64,000 bases of DNA, taken from positions 19,238,001 through 19,302,000 of the forward strand of contig NC_080588.1 of the NCBI RefSeq assembly GCF_029962835.1, given 5' to 3'. Every line of letters begins with the position of its first letter. Position 1 is the stretch's first letter. A model generated the notes under the pieces. The model made no database searches. It worked only from the letters and a program-made list of their open reading frames with translations, and was not told the origin of the DNA. Both the position numbers and the translations under genes were made by a program. Source of the DNA: Magnolia sinica (Eukaryota; Streptophyta; Magnoliopsida; Magnoliales; Magnoliaceae). Below are positions 56,857 to 62,099 of this stretch, in pieces.

Positions 56857-58939
56857 CAGAGCCTTCATTTCTTGAAAAAGGGCACTTATCTTCAGTTCGA
56901 GCTTTTAGCGCAAGTGGTTAATTGTCCTACATCAAATTGGTATCAAAGCAGGAGGTCTCGTGTTCGAGAATCCTCATTGGGGGTGATTAATGCAGGGGCA
57001 TTTTCACACAGGGCTCGAGTGGGGTACCTCGTGGGATGCGGGGACACACTCGGAGTGGGTGACCCATGTGATTTGGGGCCCACGGGGGAGGTCTCGTGTT
57101 CGATACTCCTCACCAGGAGTGATTAATAAGCATTTCACACTGGGCTCGAGTGGGGTAGCCCGTGTGATGCGGGGACACACTCAGGGTGGGCAGCCCATGT
57201 GATTTGGGGCCCACAAAGGGGGTTCGGCCGAGGTCCTAACTCATACGATGTGGGGCCTGGGTTATGAGATAAAGGGATTAATTCGCCATACTCTAACAGT
57301 TCGAGCTTTTAGAGCAAGTGGTTAATTGTCCTGCATCAGCCTTCCAAGAAGATGATTCTTTTCTTTCGAACCTTTCTATCACTTTGACCCATAAATGCTA
57401 GGCCGGTTTACCTACGCATAAGGAAAGACCTAGGTATGAAGATGGAAAGGAACCTGCCCTGCATCCAAAGCGTGCCGAAAAACCCTCAACCTCATCCTTA
57501 GAAAGACCCACCCCCAACAGTTCGCTTTTATTAATGTTGACCTTTAATCCTGAAATTGCCTCGAAATGTGTCATAATGGAATGGAGATTATCAACCTTCA
57601 ATTCATTCGTGTCGCATTAAAGTAGAGTATCATCCGCATAAAACTTGAAAAATTGAATTATCCACCCGAAAGCCTTCCACTAAACCTGCCACAACCCCTT
57701 GTTCTAAAATCCTCCCAAATGCCTCCACCACCACAAACAAATAAGGAGATAATGGATCTCCTAGCCACAACCATCTAGATGAAGAGAAGTACCCTTTCAT
57801 GCACCATTTACCAATATTTTCAATAACATTGCTGATACTTGGAACAATGGCAATAACCAGTACTAACCCCCAACGTAACAAGCATGCAAAGTAGGATCAT
57901 GGAGGAGCAACTATCCTGGTTCAGCAATATTGGTGAGCACAAGGAGCAATTGTCCTTGTCTGGCAATATCTGTGAGTGTGAATAACCATAATTGCACAAA
58001 GCCAGAAGGGAAACAGCAATAGATTCGGGTTGAAAGTGGGGAAGCAACTGTTATAAAATGTAAAAATATAATCTGTAGGAAAGCAGGAGAGGAGCAAGAG
58101 TCTGAACCACAATTCGAAGCAGGAGCAGCATCTAATTAAAGGATCTGGCAACTAAGTAACACACACATCAGGAAACTATTCATATCCCAATTTGTAAGGA
58201 GGATGAGTATGGGATTTTATCATGAAGCCCATTCTTTAGAATTAGGTATATAACAACAGATCATATTGATGACATCCATTTAACCATAAGAACAACCAGC
58301 CTTCACAATTTCATTCCACTTGGTTTCAGTAAATACAAGCACATGCTCACCATAATAATAAGAAAGATTAACAGAGACTTGGGTGCATAAATAAAGAGAA
58401 TAAAAGACAATGAAACATTTACTTCCAAGAAAATGGCATAACAAACGGAAACGGTAAAACTTACTGAGCGCTTAGCAAAGTGAATGAATCCAACTGGGAA
58501 GTGGCCCTTCCGGGATAGCGCCACTTTTTCCAACTGAAAGGGACACATATTTGCACAATAAGAACTCTTGCATTCGATTACAAATGAAGTCTGGGGATTT
58601 CTTCAGTGACCATAGCATACCTTTCCAAATGGCTCAAAAAGTTTCTTGAGATAACCCTCATCGGTATTTTTTGGAAGATTTCCAACAAATGCTACCTTAA
58701 TCTGGAAGTTAAACAAATATGAAAAGACCAGGCTGAAATAACTTAAATGCTGATAACATACAAAATATTCATACCCAAAACAATACTTTGAAGCTGAAGA
58801 AGTAACGAAAGAAGACTACCTTCGCCAGTTCTTCTGGATCAATTTCAGGTTCCTTCTCAGCCCAATCAACAATAGGATGCCATTTATCACCGAGCACAAA
58901 ATCTGGTTTTGACCCAATTCTATGCGCACGTGCTGCAGC
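28546..58939 (-). CDS. hnRNP Q/R-like RNA-binding protein, 3' ten exons (5' part outside or unseen)
   Basis: Exons in transcript order: 58939-58820, 58701-58621, 58533-58465, 45665-45588, 45428-45258, 35395-35288, 35073-35005, 34894-34832, 34739-34576, 28858-28546. All joins keep one frame (nine exons phase 0; the last splice splits an AGG codon) and total 1236 nt, 411 aa plus stop. The product begins in a linker ([20 protein letters not shown]), then an RRM with RNP2 VAFVGNL and RNP1 [10 protein letters not shown] (residues about 42-118). A basic stretch follows ([14 protein letters not shown]), then a helical region, [40 protein letters not shown] and [20 protein letters not shown]. This resembles the acidic/NURR-like module of hnRNP R/Q. 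The C-terminus has a repeated KFDPFTGEP and ends SRSHF. Plant relatives include the LIF2-like group; that assignment is from memory. Expected upstream RRMs were not found before 64000. A role in nuclear RNA binding is inferred. Confidence 0.85.
29924..30895. mobile_element. hAT-like foldback element A (TATCG-rich) within the RTE LINE
   Basis: Ends CAGTGTTTGAAATATCG and, inverted, CAATGTTTTAAATATCG. It is flanked by a perfect 8-bp duplication CTTGGGAG (29916-29923 and 30896-30903). The LINE frame resumes exactly at the duplication. The ends are dominated by GTATCG/CGATAC words, and the middle contains GGGAAACATTAGGAAAATGG and AAATTTCCCTAATTTTCCCC. Non-coding. Confidence 0.85.
30990..31462. mobile_element. 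hAT-like foldback element B (GTAGC-rich) within the RTE LINE
   Basis: The left end is CAGTGTTTTAAATA. The right end, TTAAAACACTA, is its inverse apart from the last base. The 8-bp duplication GTTAAGAG / GTTAGGAG lies at 30982-30989 and 31463-31470. The interior is full of GTAGCTTACACTACATAGC-type words, largely self-complementary. Non-coding. Confidence 0.8.
32046..32307 (+). repeat. (GT)n(GA)n microsatellite followed by a duplicated 105-bp unit
   Basis: A GT run (32046-32092) leads into a GA run (32093-32131). A unit starting AGCCTGGCCCTCGGGCC and ending CTAAGGACATGCAT then occurs twice (32132-32200 and 32237-32307), each preceded by GA repeats. The unit with its GA tract was evidently duplicated in tandem. 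Confidence 0.85.
32350..32483 (+). repeat. Tandem repeat of about 73 bp upstream of an L1, third copy downstream
   Basis: TTGTAGATGCAACGACATGT... to TTCACCATGTCTAACAG plus TGGCTATATAATTCC, then the same again. A diverged copy (TGGCTATATAATGATG through AAGGTCACCATGTCT) starts right after the L1 poly(A) tail at about 34271. It may be a pre-existing tandem repeat split by the L1, or an unusually long target duplication. Confidence 0.7.
32484..34270 (+). mobile_element. 5'-truncated L1-type LINE, 3' end with poly(A)
   Basis: Plus-strand ORF2 C-terminal remnant. With frame changes it reads [20 protein letters not shown], then [20 protein letters not shown] and [17 protein letters not shown] (a zf-RVT-like region, about 33770-33900). 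[20 protein letters not shown] follows, then a 3'UTR and (AAT)n/poly(A) to 34270. These phrases match the C-terminal zinc-ribbon region of plant L1 ORF2. It is interrupted by a foldback element at 32550-33127. The 5' limit is approximate. Confidence 0.8.
32550..33127. mobile_element. hAT-like foldback element C (GTAGCGTACGCTAC-rich) within the L1
   Basis: The left end CAATGTTTTAAAAAGTGG pairs with an inverted GTGTTTCAAATAGCGC at the right. A perfect duplication GGCGGGAC (9 bp counting a preceding A) lies at 32542-32549 and 33128-33135. The interior repeats the words of element B (TAGCGTACGCTACA, GCATACACTAC), so B and C belong to one family. Confidence 0.82.
34576..35395 (-). CDS. hnRNP-like gene, exon cluster C (helical NURR-like module)
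   Basis: Four exons: 35395-35288 ([20 protein letters not shown] to TRYD), 35073-35005 ([20 protein letters not shown], then LDQ), 34894-34832 ([20 protein letters not shown], then R), and 34739-34576 ([20 protein letters not shown] to ALA plus a split codon). Introns are 214, 110 and 92 bp with GT-AG ends. The last exon's start could instead be 6 nt further in (CACCAG|ATT); the choice adds or removes HQ without changing frame. Confidence 0.88.
35595..37143 (+). mobile_element. L1-type LINE ORF2 amino-terminal fragment (endonuclease)
   Basis: The plus strand reads [20 protein letters not shown], then [16 protein letters not shown] (metal-binding glutamate of the AP-endonuclease-like fold), [20 protein letters not shown] and [20 protein letters not shown]. 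The conserved DHRPI end is altered to [13 protein letters not shown] linker to about 36960 and a partial RT lead follow. Several frameshifts. It ends where the Tat LTR begins (about 37144), so the LTR element probably truncated or entered it. Confidence 0.82.
37144..38060 (+). mobile_element. 5' LTR of the second Tat-type element
   Basis: It shares ordered blocks with the LTR at 15459-16386, including TATAAATA (37474-37481), GGTCTCATACCAACC, TTCCTAGTGTAATCCG and GCTCGGGGTCATTGTTG. It runs to a GGCACGCCCTGTGG sequence at about 38068 that resembles the start of the untranslated leader in Tat elements. Gag begins soon after, so this is the 5' LTR. The left edge, TG at 37148, is tentative. A small TTTACATTTCC/TTTACGTTCC duplication lies near 37570-37670. 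Confidence 0.6.
38085..40567 (+). pseudogene. Tat-type gag and adjacent polyprotein remnant
   Basis: The gag is readable in pieces. A leader has [20 protein letters not shown] (38190-38470) and a proline-rich part follows at 38490-38747. The capsid-like core reads [56 protein letters not shown] and [13 protein letters not shown] (about 38990-39250). A zinc-knuckle-like box, [20 protein letters not shown], is near 39610-39665. Further on, [16 protein letters not shown] and [20 protein letters not shown] (40250-40480) resemble the segment at the window start, which lies just before the protease. The copy stops at about 40567, before any protease or RT, where an antisense L1 begins. Numerous stops and frameshifts. 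Confidence 0.78.
40568..41945 (-). mobile_element. L1-type LINE ORF2 fragment (endonuclease to start of RT), antisense
   Basis: The minus strand reads [31 protein letters not shown], then [49 protein letters not shown] and DHRPISLE (the catalytic DHRPI histidine/aspartate end is intact). The linker continues [35 protein letters not shown], and an RT lead ([10 protein letters not shown]). The order is that of plant L1 ORF2. It ends at the border of the Tat fragment. Decayed. Confidence 0.85.
41946..43216. other. Intron sequence without recognised genes
   Basis: The stretch 41960-42060 repeats GGATGGCATGAGTGCGAGATCTCC and GGATGGCACGAGTGCAAGGTCTCC-like text. At 42884-42960 a unit of about 36 bp (GAGTGAGAGTCAAAAGAAG, then AATTCGAAGCAG) occurs twice. 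A related phrase (CACAATTCGAAGCAGGAGCA) reappears at 58108, just outside the antisense L1. No coding signal otherwise. Confidence 0.5.
42884..42960 (+). repeat. Two tandem copies of a 36-bp unit
   Basis: GAGTGAGAGTCAAAAGAAGA and GAGTGAGAGTCGGAAGAAGA each continue with ATTCGAAGCAG. The copies are directly adjacent and differ at only a few positions. Confidence 0.75.
43217..44030. mobile_element. hAT-like foldback element D (ATCGTACGATT-rich)
   Basis: The left end TAGTGTAATTAGAATCGTA pairs with an inverted CAATGTTGTCAAAATCG at the right. The 8-bp duplication GCCATAAC / GCCATAAT is at 43209-43216 and 44031-44038. The left arm is packed with GAATCGTACGATTC words, and the right arm has TACGATTTGCGATTCGATAC. 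A (GA)n(G)n tract (43532-43570) and an AT-rich centre fill the middle. Non-coding; the open frames inside are low-complexity. Confidence 0.75.
44031..45257. other. Intron sequence without recognised genes
   Basis: AT-rich, with a (TTTC)n tract at 44759-44792 and an A-run plus (GAA)n at about 44806-44842. Nothing coding is recognised up to the exon at 45258. Confidence 0.5.
45258..45665 (-). CDS. hnRNP-like gene, exon cluster B (RRM end and basic linker)
   Basis: Exon 45665-45588 (78 nt) encodes [20 protein letters not shown], then PKFEIQ, the last helix and strand of the RRM. Its donor reads CAG|GCATGG, so the 159-bp intron is of GC-AG type. Exon 45428-45258 (171 nt) encodes [20 protein letters not shown] and a lysine/serine-rich linker ending NYSRE. 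VSVARP directly after the RRM is the usual phrase in hnRNP Q-like proteins, which confirms the join. Confidence 0.9.
46300..47188. repeat. Cluster of dispersed non-coding repeat arms
   Basis: It starts with AGGGGTCATTTGGATTGGGG, a wording usual for short plant DNA elements. Arms of the CTATGGGCCCACCACG, AGGTGGGCAGCACCATAGGG and GGTGGGCCACACCATGTG type follow. I could not pair the ends, so element limits are not given. A similar TTTGG...GGAAT wording, inverted, appears near 50790-50835. Confidence 0.45.
47207..47414 (-). mobile_element. tRNA-derived SINE with 18-bp target duplication
   Basis: On the minus strand the head reads CACCCGCACGGGGTTTGG. An A-box-like TGGCTAGTGTCGTGG and a B-box GAGTTCGATTCCC follow, spaced as in tRNA promoters. 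A tail ends in oligo(A) (poly-T on plus, about 47220-47246). The flanks GATTATTGGATATTTATT (47189-47206) and GATTATCGGATATTTATT (47415-47432) form a target duplication with one mismatch. The Pol III boxes, oligo(A) and long TSD together identify a SINE. Confidence 0.88.
48541..49000. mobile_element. Foldback MITE of the CCACCATGATGTATG family, complete
   Basis: The left arm (CCCCACCATGATGTATGT, CCATTTTGCCAACTCATTTT, GAGGTAGATCAAAATCTC, GTGGACCACACCACAGGAAA, CAATGGTGATTGAAC) is matched in inverse by the right arm (GTTCAATCACCACTG, CCTATGGTGTGGTCCACC, GATTTGGATCTGCCTC, CTAAAATGAGTTGGC, CATCATGGTGG). Arms of about 150 bp surround a 130-bp centre. Single arms of the same family are scattered through the window. 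Confidence 0.85.
49001..50092. other. Intron sequence with single repeat arms only
   Basis: A GGGCCCCACC-type arm lies at 49095-49260 with a poly(T)/poly(A) junction at about 49201-49220. The rest to 50092 is AT-rich, with no supported gene. Confidence 0.45.
50093..50735. mobile_element. Foldback element E (GTAACGGCCGTTAC-rich)
   Basis: The left arm CAATGTTGCAAGGCATTC, then AACGATGGTTGTAACAGCCACC, is matched in inverse at the right (GGTGGCCATTACAGCCACC, GGAATACCTTGC). The interior is almost wholly words such as GTAACGGCC, CCGTTATGG, AAAGGCCGTTA and CATTACAGCC. The short reading frames here are translations of these words. No target duplication was found, and the right edge is approximate. 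Confidence 0.7.
50881..51950 (-). mobile_element. 5'-truncated L1-type LINE, antisense
   Basis: The minus strand reads [40 protein letters not shown] and [20 protein letters not shown], then a 3'UTR and a poly(A) tail (poly-T on plus, 50882-50916). Upstream (51450-51950) are the preceding ORF2 phrases, with stops. GGACTCTCA is found at both borders (50872-50880 and 51951-51959), a probable 9-bp target duplication. This is the same L1 region as at 33770-34000. Confidence 0.83.
51951..52750. other. Intron sequence without recognised genes
   Basis: Nothing coding or repetitive is recognised between the L1 border and the TATCG-rich repeat that follows. Confidence 0.45.
52760..53880. repeat. TATCG-rich repeat related to element A, with internal CATC/CATG satellite
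   Basis: The left part has GTATCGTTACAC, GATATCACCAATATC and three copies of GGAAACATTGGGGAAACA-type text (about 52865, 53035, 53215). One, GGAAAATGGTGGAATTTTTC, matches the middle of element A (30030). The right part has GATATCGATAAATTGGCG, GGCGATACAAGCG and CAGTATCGCCGAG. Between them (53278-53590) is a (CATC)n/(CATG)n tract in four higher-order units. Ends and TSD were not resolved. Confidence 0.6.
55601..55632. repeat. (AT)n microsatellite in the 3'UTR of the retrocopy
   Basis: A run of TATATATA follows the poly-T and belongs to the transcribed 3' end on the minus strand. Confidence 0.8.
55867..56688 (-). pseudogene. Alpha-carbonic anhydrase, intronless retrocopy with two stop codons
   Basis: One frame runs 274 codons from ATG 56688 to TAG 55867-55869. 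Alpha-carbonic anhydrases hydrate CO2 with a three-histidine zinc site, usually in plant secretory or plastid compartments. Visible here are a signal-peptide-like start ([18 protein letters not shown]), [40 protein letters not shown] (zinc ligands in HWH), LEVHMVHES (third ligand) and [19 protein letters not shown], ending with the QPINERE region. Length and motif order are normal for plant alpha-CA. Two in-frame stops break it: TAG at 56554-56556 and TGA at 56188-56190 (in KIG*PDS, an expected CGA arginine, so a CpG transition). No other frameshift is seen. It lies antisense to nothing but intron, inside a TRIM LTR. Plant alpha-CA genes normally have several introns, so this is a processed copy, probably young. 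Confidence 0.92.
57881..58464. other. Intron sequence between the antisense L1 and exon cluster A
   Basis: It contains CACAATTCGAAGCAGGAGCA (58108), shared with 42890-42960. No coding region is recognised. Confidence 0.45.
58465..58939 (-). CDS. hnRNP-like gene, exon cluster A (linker and RRM)
   Basis: Three exons of 120, 81 and 69 nt are separated by introns of 118 and 87 bp with GT-AG ends. Exon 58939-58820 encodes [20 protein letters not shown] onward to EELAK. Exon 58701-58621 encodes [20 protein letters not shown] and LFEPFGK (RNP2). Exon 58533-58465 encodes [20 protein letters not shown], then KRS (RNP1). All are phase 0. The RRM is completed only by the exon at 45588, 12.8 kb away. 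Confidence 0.9.
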
Positions 58940-59710
58940 CTGTGATTGAATTTGCAAGTGGACAAGATCAAAATCCTAAGAGCTGGGATGGAGCGATTAT
59001 GGATCTGCTGAGCCGTTCCCCACAAGATGATACCATAAAAGACTATGATCCATATACTCGAGGTGATATATACACAGAAGTAAATGGGATACTGACAGCA
59101 GAGATGCAAGGTAAGTGCATCACTGCTCACGATCGTAGAAAAAGAGAAGCAGAAAATTAAAGAGTGCCCAACTTCTGATAAGATTGTTAACAGTCCAACT
59201 GTCAATGGTCCCATGAATCTTTACAAATATTGATGACAAAGATGATGAACAAATTGAACTGATCCAGGGTATGAAATGCTAAGGAACATTGTGAATCAGT
59301 TATTGAGATACAAAATTAAACAAAAATTGTATGCCTGCAAGCAATCAATAAGAGTAAATTTTGATATTTTGATTTGATCTCTTGACTTGATGAAAGCAAG
59401 TGAAAAATGAAGCTTCAATGGAAAGGATAGAAGCTTCAATGAAAGTGAGTACATTTTGACATTGTATGGAGAGTTCCATCATAAGAAAGAGGCATAACAT
59501 TTAGAAAATGGTTCAGTTGCTATGCTGGGGATTATGAAATGAAAAATGAGATGATCTGATTCTAGTTTCAGTTCTCAAGCCCACACAGCAAACATTAGAG
59601 AAGTTAACAAAGTCCAATGAAAAGAATGATGAATCCAATAGGACAGAAATTGGATGAAAACAAATTGTTCTGAAATATCATAATTCTTAAGAAACTTTCT
59701 CTAGCCAATG

Positions 59711-60291
59711 TAATGCAGGGGCTTTTTCACACTGGGCTCGAGTGAGGTGGCCCAGGGGCACACTCAAGGTGGGCGGTCCGCGGAACCCATGTGATTTGGA
59801 GCCCGTGTGAGGCGGGTGGCTTGTGTAAGGCAGAACCCATGGATTTGGGGCCCACAAGGAGGGTTCGACTGAGGATCTAACCCATGGATTTGGGGCCTGG
59901 GCTATGAGATAAAGGGATTAATTCGTCAAGCTCTATCAATTCGAGCTTTTAGAGCAAGTTATTAATTGTCCTGTGTCAAATTGGTATCAGAGTGGGAGGT
60001 CTCGTGTTTGAGACTCCTCACTAGGAGTGATTAATGAAGGGGCATTTCTACATTGGGCTCGAGTGGGGTGGCCTGTGGGATGCGGGAGCACACTCGGGGT
60101 GGGCAGCCCGGGGAACCCATGTGATTTGGGGCTTGTGTGAGGCGGAACCCATGGATTTGGGGCCCACGAGGAGGGTTCGGCCGAGGACCTAACCCATAGA
60201 TTTGGGGCCCGGGGCTATGAGATAAAGGGATTAATTCACCATGCTCTATTAGTTCGAGCTTTTAGAGCAAGTGGTTAATTGTCCTGCATCA
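59711..60291. mobile_element. TRIM-like element, second copy, empty
   Basis: The 5-bp duplication CAATG flanks it (59706-59710 and 60292-60296). LTR1 is 59711-59978 (TAATGCAGGGGCTTTTTCAC to GTCCTGTGTCA). The internal part of 53 bp (59979-60031) holds the primer-binding site TTGGTATCAGAG and TGTTTGAGACTCCTC. LTR2 is 60032-60291. Same family as the element at 55275-57339, but each LTR is about 90 bp shorter because the internal half-repeat is missing. Confidence 0.82.
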
Positions 60292-60296
60292 CAATG

Positions 60297-61566
60297 TCAA
60301 TTAAATTTGGGAAACTGCAATTATCACAATCATGAAGCACACAGTGACAATATTCCCATGTATTCATAATATGAAAAGCCAGTGTTTCCGCTCCAAGAGT
60401 ACCCAATGAAAGCTAATACGGTGACATACGGGGAACAAAAAATGGATTTGAAGAACCCCAAGATGCAAACAGACTTTCGGAGTGATCATTAGAAGAATAA
60501 ATCGGGTACTAGTCTCCTGTGAAATACATAGGTCTAGCATGAGAAGCCTTGCTATTGTGTATGGAACTTGAACATGTCGCTTGTTTTTCTCTATTTCTTT
60601 GACATGTGTTAGATAGTTAACACGTCTTCGTGCAGATTGAAGGCACTAAAAGAAGACACTGGGAAAATAAGGTCTGGGCTTTGCATGCAAGTCAGTGTGT
60701 TCTCTTGTAAGGCATATGGTTGATTTAGCATATCAGGTTTGAGTACCTTTGGGATTGCCCTTCATCATACTCAAACACTCATCTTCAACCATCAGAGTAA
60801 GATGGCCAGTCTTATCCTAAAGAAACTACTGATTATATGAAGCATCTCAACCTCCAAATCTAAGGGATGCTTTCTATATCATTTGCATGTGTTGGGAAGT
60901 GGATGAGTAATATTCAAAAGAAAGAAAAATCAGCAAGACCAGCTTTTACTGTTGGCTTACTCAAAATATCAAGTTCTTTGTGTAAATCCCTCCTAGATTT
61001 AAAGTAGAATCTTACAATTTCAAGCAGATGGTGAAAGTGACTGTTTGATTCGGATCCTCAAATCCTTTTCACCAAACATCCTAATCAAAACGCACTTTCT
61101 TTTGGGTAGATCTTACTCTTCATGATTCAAATCCTCCAATTCCCTCAGAAAATAATGATCATGGTTTTGGGCTGAACCACGACCTATAAATTTGGTTTTG
61201 TATTGTTTAATTTTTCATACTTGCTAGAGTTAATTTGGGGGGCTTAAGATCCAAATGATATCTCACTTCAACTAAGCACTTGTGAGAAGTATTTTGTTTT
61301 GGGATTTTTTCCAAAACCCTTAAACCTACAAGAATCTCAGGATCTCCTTTATCAGTTGATGAGTTTCCTTTCCTCCTCCTGCTACATGTCTATAGGTAAA
61401 TGGAGAGCTATATCAGCATACCATTTATACTTGACTACATTATGAAACAAATGCTTCCCCACACCTGAATCTATTGTCGCTCGGCCTCACACTTCATGCA
61501 GCTATAATTGGACCCCGTGCAGGGCTCATTGCATTGATTCAAGCTCTAGGAAATATGGGAAAGGCA
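60297..61566. other. Non-coding interval, probably upstream intron of the hnRNP-like gene
   Basis: No recognisable exon, RNA gene or element. The piece just before the ycf2 fragment (about 61440-61560, with GGACCCCGTGCAGGGCTC) may be another organelle or repeat fragment, but I could not identify it. Confidence 0.4.
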
Positions 61567-61926
61567 TGGACCTCTCAGTGGGATTCGAACCCAGATGAAA
61601 TTCTAACCATCTGTTAGAGAAAAAAGAATGAATCGATCTTGTAGGATTCCTACGAAATTCTTCGATTTTTCCAGAAACATATGATTATTCATCTGCTTCT
61701 CACATTTCATGAAGAGCAGGGACATTGAGGACTATCCAGAAAGGCATTTCGGGAATCGATCGGATTCTGTCTCTATTCAATCTGCTTGAAGAAAAGGATC
61801 CCAAAGTTTCAATCTTTCTTTTAGTCATTGAATCTCTGTTTGATTGATCAATGTGTGATATTCAGAATCCTCATTACTATTTACTAATAGAATCGCAGGA
61901 TCTTTGGATTGATCAAAAGATTCTCT
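61567..61926 (-). pseudogene. ycf2: Plastid ycf2 fragment in the nucleus (NUPT)
   Basis: On the minus strand the order is GATCAATCCAAAGATCCTGC, AGTAATGAGGATTCTGAATA, TCACACATTGATCAATCAAA, CGAAATGCCTTTCTGGATA, CTCAATGTCCCTGCTCTTCA, GTAGGAATCCTACAAGATCG and TTCATCTGGGTTCGAATCCC. I recognise this as the middle of the chloroplast ycf2 gene. It differs from the usual plastid text by many substitutions and small indels (for instance an in-frame TGA after GAGATTCAA), so it is an old transfer. About 360 bp; the function of a nuclear fragment is nil. Confidence 0.85.
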
Positions 61927-62099
61927 TAGATGATGTCAGGAGTGTGATGGAAAATGCGACAGCAGTGACAAGTTTCATCTACAATCACACTTAGTTGTTG
62001 TCAGGGATGAGAAAACAGTAGGACAGTGGCATAGTACAGATAAGGGCAACACTATCTCATCACATTAAACAGCATTAGTAAGCATAAGGCTGGATTTTA

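Larger units (their letters stand above)
55587..56895 (-). mobile_element. Retrocopy insertion inside TRIM LTR1
   Basis: LTR text breaks after CTAACAG at 55586 and resumes with TTCGAGC at 56896. CAGTT is present at both joins (55584-55588 and 56893-56897), a possible 5-bp target duplication. On the minus strand the insert ends in about 14 A after the carbonic anhydrase 3'UTR. An (AT)n run sits just before that tail (55604-55632), and an A-run (T-run on minus) lies at 56829-56856 on the 5' side. Poly(A) plus absence of introns mark it as a processed copy. Confidence 0.75.
55275..57339. mobile_element. TRIM-like element (LTR 352 bp, 53-bp internal) carrying a carbonic anhydrase retrocopy
   Basis: The 5-bp duplication GCCTT flanks it (55270-55274 and 57340-57344). 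LTR1 is 55275-55586 plus 56896-56934 (351 bp when the retrocopy is removed). LTR2 is 56988-57339 (352 bp). Both start TAATGCAGGGGCATTTTCAC and end GGTTAATTGTCCTGCATCA or close to it. The internal part (56935-56987) has ATTGGTATCAAAGC, a form of the TGGTATCAGAGC primer-binding site complementary to initiator tRNA-Met, then GGTCTCGTGTTCGAG. Within each LTR a 160-bp half (CACACCGGGCTCGAGTGGGG to GTGATTAATGC) is itself repeated. No coding capacity of its own. Confidence 0.8.
53902..57880 (-). mobile_element. L1-type LINE, antisense, split by a TRIM insertion
   Basis: The 3' tail is an (AAT)n run at 53902-53936. The minus strand reads, upstream of the TRIM (57880-57345): [20 protein letters not shown], a frameshifted catalytic region, [40 protein letters not shown] and GKPA (RT). 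Downstream of it (55269-53940): [40 protein letters not shown] and [14 protein letters not shown], then the 3'UTR. SYLGL...GKPA followed by [16 protein letters not shown] is continuous L1 ORF2 order, so the 2 kb between is an insertion. Decayed. Confidence 0.87.

Noticed and set aside
56890-56990. tRNA gene suggested by A/B-box-like motifs (AGCGCAAGTGG, GTGTTCGAGA)
   Set aside because: No acceptor stem or cloverleaf can be formed. The motif recurs with the TRIM structure and includes a primer-binding site.
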